Shown here: positions 19,091-29,344 of the stretch, piece after piece
Layout of the letters: each line of letters opens with the position of its first letter
Position numbering within the stretch: position 1 is the first letter of the stretch
Assembly: GCA_003574895.1 (NCBI GenBank)
Contig: PJFB01000015.1
Span: 46,385 to 110,384, forward strand
Source: Geobacter sp.
GTDB taxonomy: Bacteria; Desulfobacterota; Desulfuromonadia; Geobacterales; Pseudopelobacteraceae
Direction of reading: 5' to 3'
DNA length: 64,000 nucleotides
Program-made: the position numbers and the translations under genes
Notes under the pieces: model-generated
Database searches by the model: none
What the model saw: the letters and a program-made list of their open reading frames with translations, nothing else
Told to the model about the DNA's origin: nothing

Positions 19091-20782
19091 ATGACGGCAG
19101 CGGAGGTGATAATCAACTCTTTGGAAAAACATGGTGTGGAGTATGTCTTCGGTGTTCCGGGCGGGGCTATCGAGCCGCTCAACTGCGCGCTGCACAAAAG
19201 CGCGATCAAGGTGATAGTGGCCAAACACGAGGAAGGCGCGGCATTCATGGCGGACGGATATGCCAGGGTCAGCGGGAATCTCGGTGTCTGCTGTAGCACT
19301 TCCGGACCGGGCGCGACAAACATGATCACCGGTCTGTCGTCGTCCAATGCGGATTCGATTCCCGTGATAGCCCTTACCGGCCAGATTGCAACGTCCGTAT
19401 TCGGGAAAGGCGCTGTTCAGGAGTTCACGACCCATACGTTTGGCATAGTCAGTATTTTCAGACAGGTTACCAAATACAGTGATATTGTCATTAATGAGAC
19501 TAAGGCGGGTGAGATGATTGCCAAGGCAAGACGGCTTGCCCTGGGCGGAAGAAGGGGGCCTGTTCATCTGAACCTTCCTACCGATATAATGAGGCGGAAG
19601 GTCGTAGAAGCGCCGGAGAAGTGCAGTGTTACCTCGATTGCGGGTTTTGACAGGGGAGGAGTCAAGTCGGCGGCTCAACTGCTGCTCAACGCAAAAAAAC
19701 CGGTGATCGTCGCAGGGTGGGGCACGGTGCTTTCCAGGGCTGATGTTGAGTTGCGGGAACTTGCCGAATTGGTGGATATCCCGGTCGCCACCTCACCCAA
19801 GGCCAAGGGTATTCTGGATGAGTCTCACCCGTTGTCTTTGGGGGTTTTGGGGTTTGCCGGGGCTGCGGCAGCCCATGAATACATAATCAAGAATGATGTG
19901 GATGTAATGCTGGGGGTTGGAACGAGTTTCAACGAATGGATCACATCAGGCTGGGACAAGAGGCTGCTGCCCAAACAGGCTCTGATACAGATTGATATTG
20001 ATTGCGATGAAATAGGAAAAAACTTTTTTGTCGACGTCGGCATTCCCGGCGATTCCAAGCATGTTATGCGAGAGCTGATTTATGAACTGCACAGGCAGAT
20101 GAAGAACGGTGCAACCGTTGGAGAGGGCAGGAGCCGGGAAGTTGCCTCAATCAAAAATAAATTGACGGTAAAACGCAAAAAAATGGACGGATTGCCATAT
20201 AGCCCACAGAGACTGATGATAGACCTGGTTGCCAGTCTGCCAAAGGATACCATCTATTTTGCGGACAACGGCAACAGTCTGGCATGGTCAATCCGCTATA
20301 TTACGGTTACGGTTCCTTATTCGTTTTATATCGGACTCGGATTTGCCTCAATGGGTTTTGCAACGGCGGCATCTGTCGGCGGAAAACTGGCTGCTGGCGA
20401 CAGGCCGGTAGTCGCGCTGGTCGGGGATGGCTCTTTCCTGATGAACGGGATGGAAATTGCCACTGCGGTTGAATACAATATTCCCGTCATTTGGGTGATC
20501 ATGAACAACTCTATGCTCGGGATGGTGTACCACGGCAGAAAGCTGATGCAAAATCCCGAGGGCGGCATGAAATCGCATTTCAAGACGGTTGATTTTGTAA
20601 AGGTTGCCGAGGGGCTGGGGGCAAGGGGAATCAGGATTACAAAACCGGGTGAGATAAACCGGGAGATGATGGATGAGATTATTGCAGCCGGGGTTCCGAC
20701 CGTGCTGGATGTTATTATCGACCCGGAAGAGGTTCCACCGATGCATTCGCGCACCGCATCGCTGGAAAAGTTATACACCTGA
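19091..20782 (+). CDS. ThDP-dependent enzyme, acetolactate synthase-like
   Basis: 563 residues. The N-terminal PYR domain has the catalytic Glu in AKHEEGAAFMADGYAR (about residue 50); a central domain follows; the C-terminal PP domain carries GDGSFLMNGMEIATA ... VIMNNSMLGMVY, the ThDP/Mg-binding GDG...NN motif. Overall it is closest in pattern to acetohydroxyacid synthase large subunits, which condense pyruvate with a 2-oxoacid. No ilvN small subunit is adjacent, and it lies 51 bp before a TonB receptor, so a catabolic or specialised role is equally likely. Start chosen at the ATG after GAGGGAGGATGTT; a longer frame exists upstream. Confidence 0.8.
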   Translation: MTAAEVIINSLEKHGVEYVFGVPGGAIEPLNCALHKSAIKVIVAKHEEGAAFMADGYARVSGNLGVCCSTSGPGATNMITGLSSSNADSIPVIALTGQIATSVFGKGAVQEFTTHTFGIVSIFRQVTKYSDIVINETKAGEMIAKARRLALGGRRGPVHLNLPTDIMRRKVVEAPEKCSVTSIAGFDRGGVKSAAQLLLNAKKPVIVAGWGTVLSRADVELRELAELVDIPVATSPKAKGILDESHPLSLGVLGFAGAAAAHEYIIKNDVDVMLGVGTSFNEWITSGWDKRLLPKQALIQIDIDCDEIGKNFFVDVGIPGDSKHVMRELIYELHRQMKNGATVGEGRSREVASIKNKLTVKRKKMDGLPYSPQRLMIDLVASLPKDTIYFADNGNSLAWSIRYITVTVPYSFYIGLGFASMGFATAASVGGKLAAGDRPVVALVGDGSFLMNGMEIATAVEYNIPVIWVIMNNSMLGMVYHGRKLMQNPEGGMKSHFKTVDFVKVAEGLGARGIRITKPGEINREMMDEIIAAGVPTVLDVIIDPEEVPPMHSRTASLEKLYT

Positions 20783-20833
20783 ACTTGATGTCAACTTCCA
20801 CAGCTATATCAGTATCTACTGGAGGGTAAGCTC

Positions 20834-22909
20834 ATGAAACGGAAAGTATCGATCACCGCGTTGTCGTGTGTCTTATGCCTGGGGGTGAATGTTTCGGCAC
20901 GGGGGGCGCAAGAGCCGGTCTCCCCAGTCAGTCAGACAGAAAAGGAACTCGGCCTGTTTTTTGACGAGCAGGATCTGGTTACTGCCACCAAACGCCCCAC
21001 CTCGCTGCGCAAGGCCCCCGCCATAGCGACCGTGATTACAGCCGATGAAATCAGGAATATGGGTGCAAACAATATTATGGATGTCTTGAAAATGGTGCCA
21101 GGTCTTGGTATCTCGATCAATGAGTCTGGCGTATTGATGCTTGAGGTGCGCGGTATCAGGACAGCAACCAACGAAAAGGTGCTGGTCATGATTGACGGGC
21201 ACTCACTGAACAGGAATTTTGATGGCAGTGCCCTTTATAATGTTGCCCCTCTCCTCCCCGTTGAAAATATCAAGCAGGTGGAAGTTGTGCGTGGGCCTGG
21301 TTCGGCACTTTACGGCACCAGCGCCTTTGTTGCCACTATCAACATTATCACTCGCAATGCCGAGGAGATCAATGGCCTGGAGTTAAAAAGCGGCTGGGGC
21401 AGCTTTGATACATTCAAGGCAAATATGGTAGCTGGAAAAGCCATCGGAGACAAACTTACGTTTTCGATGAGCGCGGATCATTTCCAAACCAACGGTCCGA
21501 ACCTGCGCATTCCGGCTGATGTGCTGACTCCTACCGGGACCTCTCTTGCACCAGGGCCGGCAGATTCCAGTGCAAAACAGACCGATGTCTTCTTTAAAGT
21601 CGGTTACGGTGATCTATCTTTCCGGGGGCATTATCTGACAAAAAAGAGGGGATTGTTCATCGGACTTGGTTCAGCCCTTAACGAGGGCAGCAAGGATGAT
21701 ATCGACAACTATTGGGGGGAACTGGCCTACGACCTGCATATTGGTGACGAACTCACATTCAATACTAAGCTTCGCTACGATTATTATGATCAGGATCCTT
21801 TTGTCCGAATTTTTCCGGTAGGCGCTTCAGGTCTCTATACAAACGGGATGGTCGCCATCCCATTGGTAAAGAACCGCAACATTGGTGTGGAAGAACAGTT
21901 GAGCTGGGATGTCCATGATGGCCATAATCTGATTCTGGGAGCTTCCTTTGATGTAATGCGGCAGTACGGCACCAGTGAAATGACCAATTATGATCCCAAT
22001 ACCTTTTTGCCTCTTGTACCGCCGGTATTGCAGGGAACTGCCGACTGGAACAGGGATGTGACACGGGAAGTCTGGGCGCTCTACGGTCAGTATGAATGGA
22101 GGGCGCTGGAAAACCTGAATATTACCCTGGGCGGGCGCTATGACCATTACAACGATTTCGGCGGAACCACCAACCCGAGAGCGGCGCTGGTTTGGAGCTT
22201 TCTGGAGAACGCTGACCTGAAACTTCTATACGGCAAGGCGTTCAGGGCGCCAAACTTTGTCGAACTCTACAACACTACTAATCCGGTGGTGGTAGGCAAT
22301 TCCAAACTGAATCCGGAGAGAATCGAGACGTATGAAGCTGGACTGGCCTATCGCTTTAATCGATTTTTTGCCGCGGAATTGAACTACTTTTACAGCGAAA
22401 TCAAAAACATGATTATTTGGAATACTAATGTCCCTCTCGGGAAACCTGCTTTTTATGACAATATCGGCAGTGCTATCACTCAGGGAGTTGAACTTGGGAT
22501 AAACGGCGCATACGAGAGAAATCTCTACTGGAAGTTGAGCTATGCCTGGCAAGAACCGCGCGATGCAACCACCAACAGACCGCTTCCCTATGTGCCGGCC
22601 CAGCGTGCCAAGGCGAGCATCAACTACGCCGTGTGCAAATACGCAAACCTGCATACCGACCTGCTCTGGACCGGGGTCCGCCCGCGAGACACTGGAGATA
22701 CCAGGCCACAGATGCCTGCCTATTTCACGGCAGATATGGCCTTGACATTCAAAAACTTCTATAAAACCATGGAAATTCAGGCCACGATCCGCAACCTTTT
22801 CGACAAGAGCTACAAGGACCCGGATACTTCGGGGGCGTTGAATAAAGTCCCGGGTGATTTCCCGCGAGAAGGGCTTTCGGCGTTCGTAACCGCATCGTAC
22901 AAATTCTGA
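20834..22909 (+). CDS. TonB-dependent outer-membrane receptor
   Basis: 691 residues. Signal peptide to about residue 24, a plug domain (VTATKRPTSLRKAPAIATVI, MVPGLGISINESG, VEVVRGPGSALYGTSAF, INIITRN) and a beta-barrel ending in a C-terminal Phe, as outer-membrane proteins do. Imports a substrate using TonB-ExbBD energy; none can be named, but the next genes encode a periplasmic binding protein and two kinases, so it may be coupled to sensing. Ribosome site TGGAGGGTAAGC. Confidence 0.92.
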   Translation: MKRKVSITALSCVLCLGVNVSARGAQEPVSPVSQTEKELGLFFDEQDLVTATKRPTSLRKAPAIATVITADEIRNMGANNIMDVLKMVPGLGISINESGVLMLEVRGIRTATNEKVLVMIDGHSLNRNFDGSALYNVAPLLPVENIKQVEVVRGPGSALYGTSAFVATINIITRNAEEINGLELKSGWGSFDTFKANMVAGKAIGDKLTFSMSADHFQTNGPNLRIPADVLTPTGTSLAPGPADSSAKQTDVFFKVGYGDLSFRGHYLTKKRGLFIGLGSALNEGSKDDIDNYWGELAYDLHIGDELTFNTKLRYDYYDQDPFVRIFPVGASGLYTNGMVAIPLVKNRNIGVEEQLSWDVHDGHNLILGASFDVMRQYGTSEMTNYDPNTFLPLVPPVLQGTADWNRDVTREVWALYGQYEWRALENLNITLGGRYDHYNDFGGTTNPRAALVWSFLENADLKLLYGKAFRAPNFVELYNTTNPVVVGNSKLNPERIETYEAGLAYRFNRFFAAELNYFYSEIKNMIIWNTNVPLGKPAFYDNIGSAITQGVELGINGAYERNLYWKLSYAWQEPRDATTNRPLPYVPAQRAKASINYAVCKYANLHTDLLWTGVRPRDTGDTRPQMPAYFTADMALTFKNFYKTMEIQATIRNLFDKSYKDPDTSGALNKVPGDFPREGLSAFVTASYKF

Positions 22910-22916
22910 TGGAACC

Positions 22917-23831
22917 ATGATGAAACGCATGCTCATACATCTCTGGCCGTTACTTCCTATGCACCGCAGCCCACTTTCCGCTGCACTCCTCCTGTTTTTG
23001 CTGTTGCTGTTATCCTCTCCCGCCTGTGCGGCAAAGGTGCTCATTGTCGGCGATATCCAGTATGCGATGGTGGCCGATGTGGCCTCGGAAATTCAAGCGG
23101 CGCTACGAGCTCAGTGCAAGGAGTACGCAACGTCCGAGGTCAAGGGAAGGCTCGGCACGGTGGTGGAGCGGGAGGATGCCCAGGTCGTCGTAGCGCTGGG
23201 AATGGAGGCTGTGGGCGAGGCCCTGCACCTGCCGCCGTCGATCTCCGTTGTCTACGGGCTTGTGGTGGTGCCGCTACGGAGCGGCAGGCCAAATGTCACC
23301 GGGGTATACATGTCCCCTCCGGTGAGCGAGTACGTTGCCGCGGTCCGGCGTTACCTCCCCGCCATCGGCAAGGTTTCCGTAGTGGGGAGCCAGAACATGC
23401 TCAAAACCCTCGGCGGCGATTCCGCCCTGGTGGACCCATATCAAGTGGCCAGCCCATCCGACTTGGTCAATACGGTCAACCGGCTTGTCGATGCCAGGGC
23501 GCTGCTGCTGCTCCCTGACGCCAATCTGCTGACCAACCAGGTCATGTCGAACGTCTACCTGTTCTCCTTCAGGAAAAATGTGCCGCTGCTAGGCATCTCG
23601 GAAGCGAATGTACGGCAGGGATCGCTCTTTGCCCTTGTCTTCGATCCCAGGACGGTCAGCCGTCAGATCGGCGAAAAAGTGCGGAATATCCTGAATGGCG
23701 CCGATGCCGGGGAAATGCCCGTATCTTCTCCCAGGAAGTACAACTTGTACATCAACAGAAACACGGCCCAAAAAATGGGGATAGAAATACCGGATGAAAT
23801 GTTGCGGAAGGCAAAGAAAATCTATCAGTGA
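22917..23831 (+). CDS. periplasmic ABC-transporter-type substrate-binding protein (ABC_sub_bind family)
   Basis: 304 residues. Long hydrophobic signal peptide (about residues 20-40, ending SSPACAA). The mature part AKVLIVGDIQYAMVADVASE, VYGLVVVPLRSGRPNVTGVYM and LLLLPDANLLTNQVM follow the pattern of the ABC_sub_bind (PF04392-like) proteins. There is no ABC ATPase or permease next to it; instead two sensor kinases follow, so it may be a ligand-sensing accessory rather than a transporter part. It starts 7 bp after the receptor gene. Confidence 0.75.
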   Translation: MMKRMLIHLWPLLPMHRSPLSAALLLFLLLLLSSPACAAKVLIVGDIQYAMVADVASEIQAALRAQCKEYATSEVKGRLGTVVEREDAQVVVALGMEAVGEALHLPPSISVVYGLVVVPLRSGRPNVTGVYMSPPVSEYVAAVRRYLPAIGKVSVVGSQNMLKTLGGDSALVDPYQVASPSDLVNTVNRLVDARALLLLPDANLLTNQVMSNVYLFSFRKNVPLLGISEANVRQGSLFALVFDPRTVSRQIGEKVRNILNGADAGEMPVSSPRKYNLYINRNTAQKMGIEIPDEMLRKAKKIYQ

Positions 23832-23844
23832 CCCCTGACTCCAT

Positions 23845-26247
23845 ATGACCAGTGCAAACATGAACAGCGGCAATTCAGCACCAACGCAGGGCACAACCGG
23901 GTTCCCCGGCCGGCTGAAGGCGTGGGCGCCACTGACTTTCAAGGGACAGGCGCTGTTGTTCCTGTTCCCCATGATTGTCATTATCTCCATGGTCTACACG
24001 ATCGAGTCCATCTCGACCGAGAAGCGGATTCTCCGGAACGAGATCCTGAAAAAAGGGGAGACCATTGCCGCCATAGCCGCCAGGAGTACGGAGTTGTCGC
24101 TGCTTTCCGAAAACCGTGATCAATTGAAGAGCTCGGCCCGACAATTGCTGGAGATCAAAGACGTGGCGTTTGTATCATTCCTCAACAAACGCTCTGCGAT
24201 CCTGCTCAACGAGGGGAAGCAATACCCCATGACGCCCGCGCTGACGGCATCCCCTGACCGGATCACTTTCCTGGAGCATGACCGTTATTTTGAATTCATT
24301 GCCCCCGTGGTCACGGTCAAGGCCAGTGAAGGGCTTTTTCTGTTTGACGGCACGAGTGCCTCTCCAACTGTGAAGGATCATATTGGCTGGGTACGGCTCG
24401 GTCTCTCCAAGGAGGTCATGGACAGGACAGGACACCAGATCATGGTCCGCGGCGCCGTGCTGGCCGTGGTCTTCTCCACGGTTGGTGTTCTCCTGTTGTA
24501 TCTCTTTATAACCCTGGCCACCCGCCCTTTGTACGCACTGATCAATGCGGTCAAGGAGTTGGGGGAGGGCGAACACAGCCAGGTGGCGATTGCCTCCCCC
24601 GGTACCGAGCTGGGCCGTCTCGGCGCGGAGTTCAACCGGATGAGTCGCGCCATCAGGGATCGGGAGGAGGAACTCCAGAAAAACGTGCTGGAACTGGAGA
24701 TGATCCAGGACGAACTCCAGGGAAATGTCCAGGAACTGGAGATGCAGATCGAGGCACGAGAGGCCGTGGAAGCGGAGCTGATAAGGCATCGCGTCCATCT
24801 GGAGGATCTGGTCCGGGAGCGCACCGCTGAGCTGACCATTGCCAAGGAACAGGCAGAAGCGGCCAATCGGGCCAAGAGCGATTTTCTCTCCAGCATGAGC
24901 CATGAGCTGCGTACGCCGTTAAATGCCATTCTGGGGTATGCCCAGATTCTCAAGCGTCAGGAGAACCTGAGCGAGACCCAGCACCAGCAGCTGGAGATCA
25001 TGTACGGCAGTGGCGAGCATCTGCTGATGCTGATCAACGATATACTGGACGTGGGCAAGATCGAGGCGCGCAAGATGGAGATAGCTCACATGCCCTTTGA
25101 CCTGCTGGCGCTGCTGCGGCAGGTTTACAATATCACCAGGCTTCATGCGGAGGAGAAGGAGCTGCGTTTCGCCTATGAGGCCGAGGCCCGGCTCCCGCAG
25201 TACGTGCAGGGGGATGAGCGCAAGTTGAGGCAGATTCTGCTGAACCTGCTTTCCAATGCGGTCAAGTACACCCACAAGGGAGGGGTGACCCTGCGGGTGG
25301 ATTACGACGAGTCGGGCTCCGGGTTGTTACGCTGTGAAGTGGCCGATACCGGAGCCGGCATTCCAGCCGACAAGCTGGAAACGGTTTTCGAGCCGTTTAC
25401 GCAACTTGCCTCCAACCGGCAGGTGCGAGAGGGGACCGGCCTGGGGTTGAACATAACCAGGCATCTGTTGACACTGATGCAGGGAAATATTCGGGTCGAG
25501 AGTACGATCGGCAGGGGAAGTGTCTTCCGGATGGAACTGCCGTTGCCGCGGGTGGCGGGGATGGACATCACCCAGGGCGGCGACCGGCTGGACATCGTCG
25601 GCTACGAGGGGGAGCGCAGGAGCATCCTGGTGGTGGACGACAACATCAACAATGCTTCCATGCTGGTTTCGTTGCTGGATCCGCTCGGTTTTGCCGTCTC
25701 CACGGCCGAGAACGGGCGGGTTGCTCTGCAACTGGCCGCGGAACGGCGCCCGGATCTGGTCATTCTCGATCTGGTCATGCCGGAGATGGATGGCTATGAC
25801 ACTGCCCGGGAGATGCGCACGATACCTGAGTTGTCCGGGGCGCGGATCATCGGCGCCTCAGCCACGGTTACGGATTCGGCCAAAAAGGATGCCTTTGCGG
25901 CGATCTGTGATGTCTTCCTGACCAAGCCGATCCGGATCGACCTGCTGCTGGAGCGCATCAGGGTGCTGCTGGGGATTACATGGAGCAAAACGGCCGCCGG
26001 GCCGGAGGCCCCTGCCGCTGCCGAGCCGGAGGCCACATTTGAAGCACCGATGCCCGATGAGCTAAAAGATGTGTATGAACTGGCGCTTTTGGGAGATGTG
26101 CGGAAGATTCAGGCCTGGGCCGCGTGCCTGGAAGAAAGGGATATGCGATACGGTCCCTTTGCCGAGAAGCTGCGCGAACTGGCAGGTGCTTTCCGGACCA
26201 AGGCCATTCTGGCCATGCTGGATGAATACATGGGAGAACGGATATGA
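23845..26247 (+). CDS. membrane hybrid sensor histidine kinase
   Basis: 800 residues. TM1 about 31-54, a periplasmic sensor of about 140 residues, TM2 about 200-222, HAMP, then a coiled coil ([20 protein letters not shown]). HisKA has the phospho-acceptor in [16 protein letters not shown]; HATPase has [15 protein letters not shown] and [11 protein letters not shown] and [13 protein letters not shown] domain follows ([13 protein letters not shown], phospho-Asp in [13 protein letters not shown]). It overlaps the next gene by 4 bp (ATGA). Inferred to report on the receptor/binding-protein ligand. Confidence 0.9.
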   Translation: MTSANMNSGNSAPTQGTTGFPGRLKAWAPLTFKGQALLFLFPMIVIISMVYTIESISTEKRILRNEILKKGETIAAIAARSTELSLLSENRDQLKSSARQLLEIKDVAFVSFLNKRSAILLNEGKQYPMTPALTASPDRITFLEHDRYFEFIAPVVTVKASEGLFLFDGTSASPTVKDHIGWVRLGLSKEVMDRTGHQIMVRGAVLAVVFSTVGVLLLYLFITLATRPLYALINAVKELGEGEHSQVAIASPGTELGRLGAEFNRMSRAIRDREEELQKNVLELEMIQDELQGNVQELEMQIEAREAVEAELIRHRVHLEDLVRERTAELTIAKEQAEAANRAKSDFLSSMSHELRTPLNAILGYAQILKRQENLSETQHQQLEIMYGSGEHLLMLINDILDVGKIEARKMEIAHMPFDLLALLRQVYNITRLHAEEKELRFAYEAEARLPQYVQGDERKLRQILLNLLSNAVKYTHKGGVTLRVDYDESGSGLLRCEVADTGAGIPADKLETVFEPFTQLASNRQVREGTGLGLNITRHLLTLMQGNIRVESTIGRGSVFRMELPLPRVAGMDITQGGDRLDIVGYEGERRSILVVDDNINNASMLVSLLDPLGFAVSTAENGRVALQLAAERRPDLVILDLVMPEMDGYDTAREMRTIPELSGARIIGASATVTDSAKKDAFAAICDVFLTKPIRIDLLLERIRVLLGITWSKTAAGPEAPAAAEPEATFEAPMPDELKDVYELALLGDVRKIQAWAACLEERDMRYGPFAEKLRELAGAFRTKAILAMLDEYMGERI

Positions 26248-28292
26248 GTGCCGACACGCGTGAGCCCACCATACTGGTCATTGATGACGATCCCGACAAC
26301 ATGGCCATTGTTGCCGACTATCTTGAGGAGCGCCAATATACAATCCTGGCGGCCGAGGATGGCGAGAGCGGCGTTTTCAGGGCGGAATACGCCCAGCCGG
26401 ACCTGATCCTGCTGGATGTCATGATGCCGGGAATCGACGGCTTCGAGACCTGCCGCAGGTTGAAGGCCAGGGAATGCACGCGGGATATCCCGGTAATCTT
26501 CATGACTGCCCTGGCTGAAACCGACCACAAGCTGAAGGGGTTTGCGGTCGGAGCGGTGGACTACATTACCAAACCCTTCCAACGGGAAGAGGTGCTCGCC
26601 CGCGTCGGGGTCCACCTGCGGATCAGGGAATTGACGACACATCTGCAAGAGGCAAAGGGGTCGCTGGAAAAACGGGTGACGGAGCGGACAGCGGAGCTGG
26701 CTCATACCATTGATGTGCTCCATGGGGAGATCATGGAACACAAACGGGCCGAGGAGGAACGCGCCCGTCTGGCGCAAGCCATTGAGCAGGCAGCCGAGGC
26801 GGTCTTCATGTCCGACAGCCAGTGGCGTTTCACCTACGCGAATCCGGCCTTCGAGCGCCTGTGCGGCTATTCCAGGGACGATGTTATCGGGCAGAATACC
26901 AGCATCCTCAGGAGCGACGCCATTTCCCCGGAGTGCCACGATGAGATTCGTGAAATCGTCATCCGGGAGCATGTCTGGGCGGGACGCATTGCCACCAGAA
27001 GGAAGGATGGAACCGTTTTTGAGGCCGAAACAACCGTTTCCTCGGTACGGGATTTCAGGGATGTCATTATCAACTACGTGTTCATACTGAGGGATGTCAC
27101 CACCGAGCTGAGGTTGGAGCGAGAGCTCCGCCAGTCCCAGAAGATGGAAGCCATTGGCACCCTTGCCGGCGGGATTGCCCATGATTTCAACAACATACTG
27201 ACGGCTATCATGGGCTATACGGAAATGGCCCAACGGAAAGTGCCCCGGGACAATGCGCTGGCACGGGACCTGGAGCGGGTGCAGAAGGCCAGCTTGCGCG
27301 CCAAGGACCTGGTGAACAGGATCCTGACCTTCTGCCGCCAGGGGGAGCAGGAACGGACGCCGGTAATGATGGCCTTGGTGGTCGAAGAGGTCCTGAAGCT
27401 GCTTCGCTCCACCTTGCCCACCACGATCGAGATTCACCAGGACATTGCCATTCCTTCCGATGGCATGCGGGTTCTGGCCGACCCTACCCAGATGCACCAA
27501 ATGCTGATGAATCTGGGCACCAACGCGGCCCATGCCATGCGGCACCATGGCGGGGTGTTGCGTGTTTCCCTGGCGGATGTGGAGGCCGATGCCGCGCTGG
27601 TGGATCGCTGTCCCGGTCTCAGGCCTGGTGCCTGGGTCCGTCTGACGGTCAGCGACACGGGCCACGGCATGGAAGCCGGTGTCAGGGAGCGGATTTTCGA
27701 TCCCTACTTCACGACCAAGAAGGTGGGCGAGGGAACCGGCATGGGGCTGGCGGTGGTGCAGGGGATCGTCAATAATCTCGGCGGGGTGATCAGCGTCCAT
27801 AGCGAGCCGGGGCGGGGAAGCGCGTTCACCGTCTTCCTGCCGAAGTACGAGGGGGAAGTGGTGTGCCTGGCTGAGGCGGAAGAGTTGCCGAGCGGTGGGA
27901 CGGAACGTATCCTGTTCGTGGATGACGAGGCGATGCTGACGGAATTGGGGCGGGAGCAGCTGGAAGCTCTCGGTTACGTGGTCACGGCGACCTTGAGCAG
28001 CCGTGAGGCCCTGGAGATATTTTCCGCCGACCCCGGTGCCTTTGACCTGGTGATTACGGACATGACCATGCCGGTCCTTACGGGCATGGAGTTGGCCGGA
28101 ATGCTCATGGCGCTCAGGCCGGATGTGCCGATCATCCTCTGCACCGGCTTCAGCGAGCAGATCAACGAAAAAAAAGCGAAGGAAATCGGCATCAGGGGTT
28201 ACGTCATGAAGCCATACACCTCAAAGAGCCTGGGTGGGGTCATTCGCAAGGCATTGACCGGGGAACCCGCCATCCAGCCGTCACCCCCCTGA
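26244..28292 (+). CDS. soluble REC-PAS-histidine kinase-REC hybrid
   Basis: 682 residues, no membrane segment. REC1 ([14 protein letters not shown]; Asp in [13 protein letters not shown]), a PAS domain ([20 protein letters not shown]), a HisKA of the [12 protein letters not shown] type, a HATPase ([20 protein letters not shown] and GTGMGLAVV), and REC2 ([27 protein letters not shown]). Starts in overlap with the membrane hybrid kinase, so the two likely form a phosphorelay. No DNA-binding output domain is encoded here. Its 3' end overlaps the tatC 3' end by 12 bp. Confidence 0.9.
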   Translation: MSADTREPTILVIDDDPDNMAIVADYLEERQYTILAAEDGESGVFRAEYAQPDLILLDVMMPGIDGFETCRRLKARECTRDIPVIFMTALAETDHKLKGFAVGAVDYITKPFQREEVLARVGVHLRIRELTTHLQEAKGSLEKRVTERTAELAHTIDVLHGEIMEHKRAEEERARLAQAIEQAAEAVFMSDSQWRFTYANPAFERLCGYSRDDVIGQNTSILRSDAISPECHDEIREIVIREHVWAGRIATRRKDGTVFEAETTVSSVRDFRDVIINYVFILRDVTTELRLERELRQSQKMEAIGTLAGGIAHDFNNILTAIMGYTEMAQRKVPRDNALARDLERVQKASLRAKDLVNRILTFCRQGEQERTPVMMALVVEEVLKLLRSTLPTTIEIHQDIAIPSDGMRVLADPTQMHQMLMNLGTNAAHAMRHHGGVLRVSLADVEADAALVDRCPGLRPGAWVRLTVSDTGHGMEAGVRERIFDPYFTTKKVGEGTGMGLAVVQGIVNNLGGVISVHSEPGRGSAFTVFLPKYEGEVVCLAEAEELPSGGTERILFVDDEAMLTELGREQLEALGYVVTATLSSREALEIFSADPGAFDLVITDMTMPVLTGMELAGMLMALRPDVPIILCTGFSEQINEKKAKEIGIRGYVMKPYTSKSLGGVIRKALTGEPAIQPSPP

Positions 28293-29141
28293 TGTTCCCG
28301 CTGCCGACAGCTCGTCTTTCCCGGTCACCTTTTTCCTGCCAAAGATAAGCGCCACCCAGATGCTGATTTCGTACATCAGGTACATGGGGATCATGATGAC
28401 GAACATGGTGATCAGGTCGGCGTGAAAAGACGCGACTATGGAACTGGCCAGGATGGCGTATTTGCGCTTGGAAGCCAGGAAGGGGTAGTTGACCATGCCG
28501 AAGCGCGCCAGGAGCAAGGTCAGGATCGGCAGCTCGAAGATCAGGCCGAAGATCAGGATCAGCCTCAGGCAGAAATTGACGTAGGCACTGATGTTGAACC
28601 AGCTTTGCAACCCTTCGGCCTCGTAGGAGAGGGAAAAATTGATGATCACCGGCCAGATCACGATCAGGAAGAACATGGCCCCGATGCAGAAGGTGATGGT
28701 GGCGGCAGTGACAAAGGGGACCACCATGTGCCGTTCCTTGCGGGTCAGGCCCGGTGCGATGAATAGCCACAGCTGGTAGAAAACTATCGGCAGCACCAGG
28801 ACGAACCCGGCCAGCATGGAGATTTTGCACTGGATAAAGAACGGTTCCAACGGAGCACTGTAGTTGAGGGGGTGCTTCTTGGGGGCGGCGTTGACCTCCT
28901 GGTCCAGCTTGTAGTGGCTGTAAAGGGCAGGGGCCAGTTCCTTGACCTTGACATAGGCCTGCTTCTTGATCCCGGTCAGGTAGGTCTCGCCGGTCAGCGG
29001 TTTTTCGACGAACTTGAGGATTTCTCCGGAGAAGTTCCAGGCGACGCCCATGCCGATCACCACGGCAATGACGATGACCACCAGCCGCTTGCGCAGCTCA
29101 ACCAGATGTTCGATAAAGGGGAGAACTTTTTCTTCAGTCAT
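28281..29141 (-). CDS. tatC: Sec-independent protein translocase TatC
   Basis: 286 residues, six membrane segments. The family N-terminus EEKVLPFIEHLVELRKRLV binds the twin-arginine signal; LNYSAPLEPFFIQCKISM is the first periplasmic loop plus TM2 start, and YQLWLFIAPGLTRKERH follows. Receptor component of the Tat pathway that exports folded cofactor proteins; TatA/B are not in the window. A periplasmic insertion of about 30 residues (VKELAPALYSHYKLDQEVNA) is longer than in E. coli TatC. Confidence 0.93.
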   Translation of the reverse strand: MTEEKVLPFIEHLVELRKRLVVIVIAVVIGMGVAWNFSGEILKFVEKPLTGETYLTGIKKQAYVKVKELAPALYSHYKLDQEVNAAPKKHPLNYSAPLEPFFIQCKISMLAGFVLVLPIVFYQLWLFIAPGLTRKERHMVVPFVTAATITFCIGAMFFLIVIWPVIINFSLSYEAEGLQSWFNISAYVNFCLRLILIFGLIFELPILTLLLARFGMVNYPFLASKRKYAILASSIVASFHADLITMFVIMIPMYLMYEISIWVALIFGRKKVTGKDELSAAGTSGG

Positions 29142-29344
29142 GCCTCTTACCTACCACAGCAACACAGGATTGCGCAACCGGTTTCAAGTGTTCTTCTAAG
29201 CTATCCATAAAACAAATGGCTTCCCATAAGAATCCATTTTTCAGGATAAAAAAGTATTCTCGATGTTTCAGTTGCAAAATGATAAGTTTTGGTTAATTTT
29301 GGAATTTTTGAAATTGTACGTAGTCGGCAACCCTGGAGGTAGTC

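Noticed and set aside
26109..27800. 563-codon antisense frame opposite the hybrid kinase
   Set aside because: The sense strand encodes complete REC, PAS and kinase motifs; the antisense frame has none.
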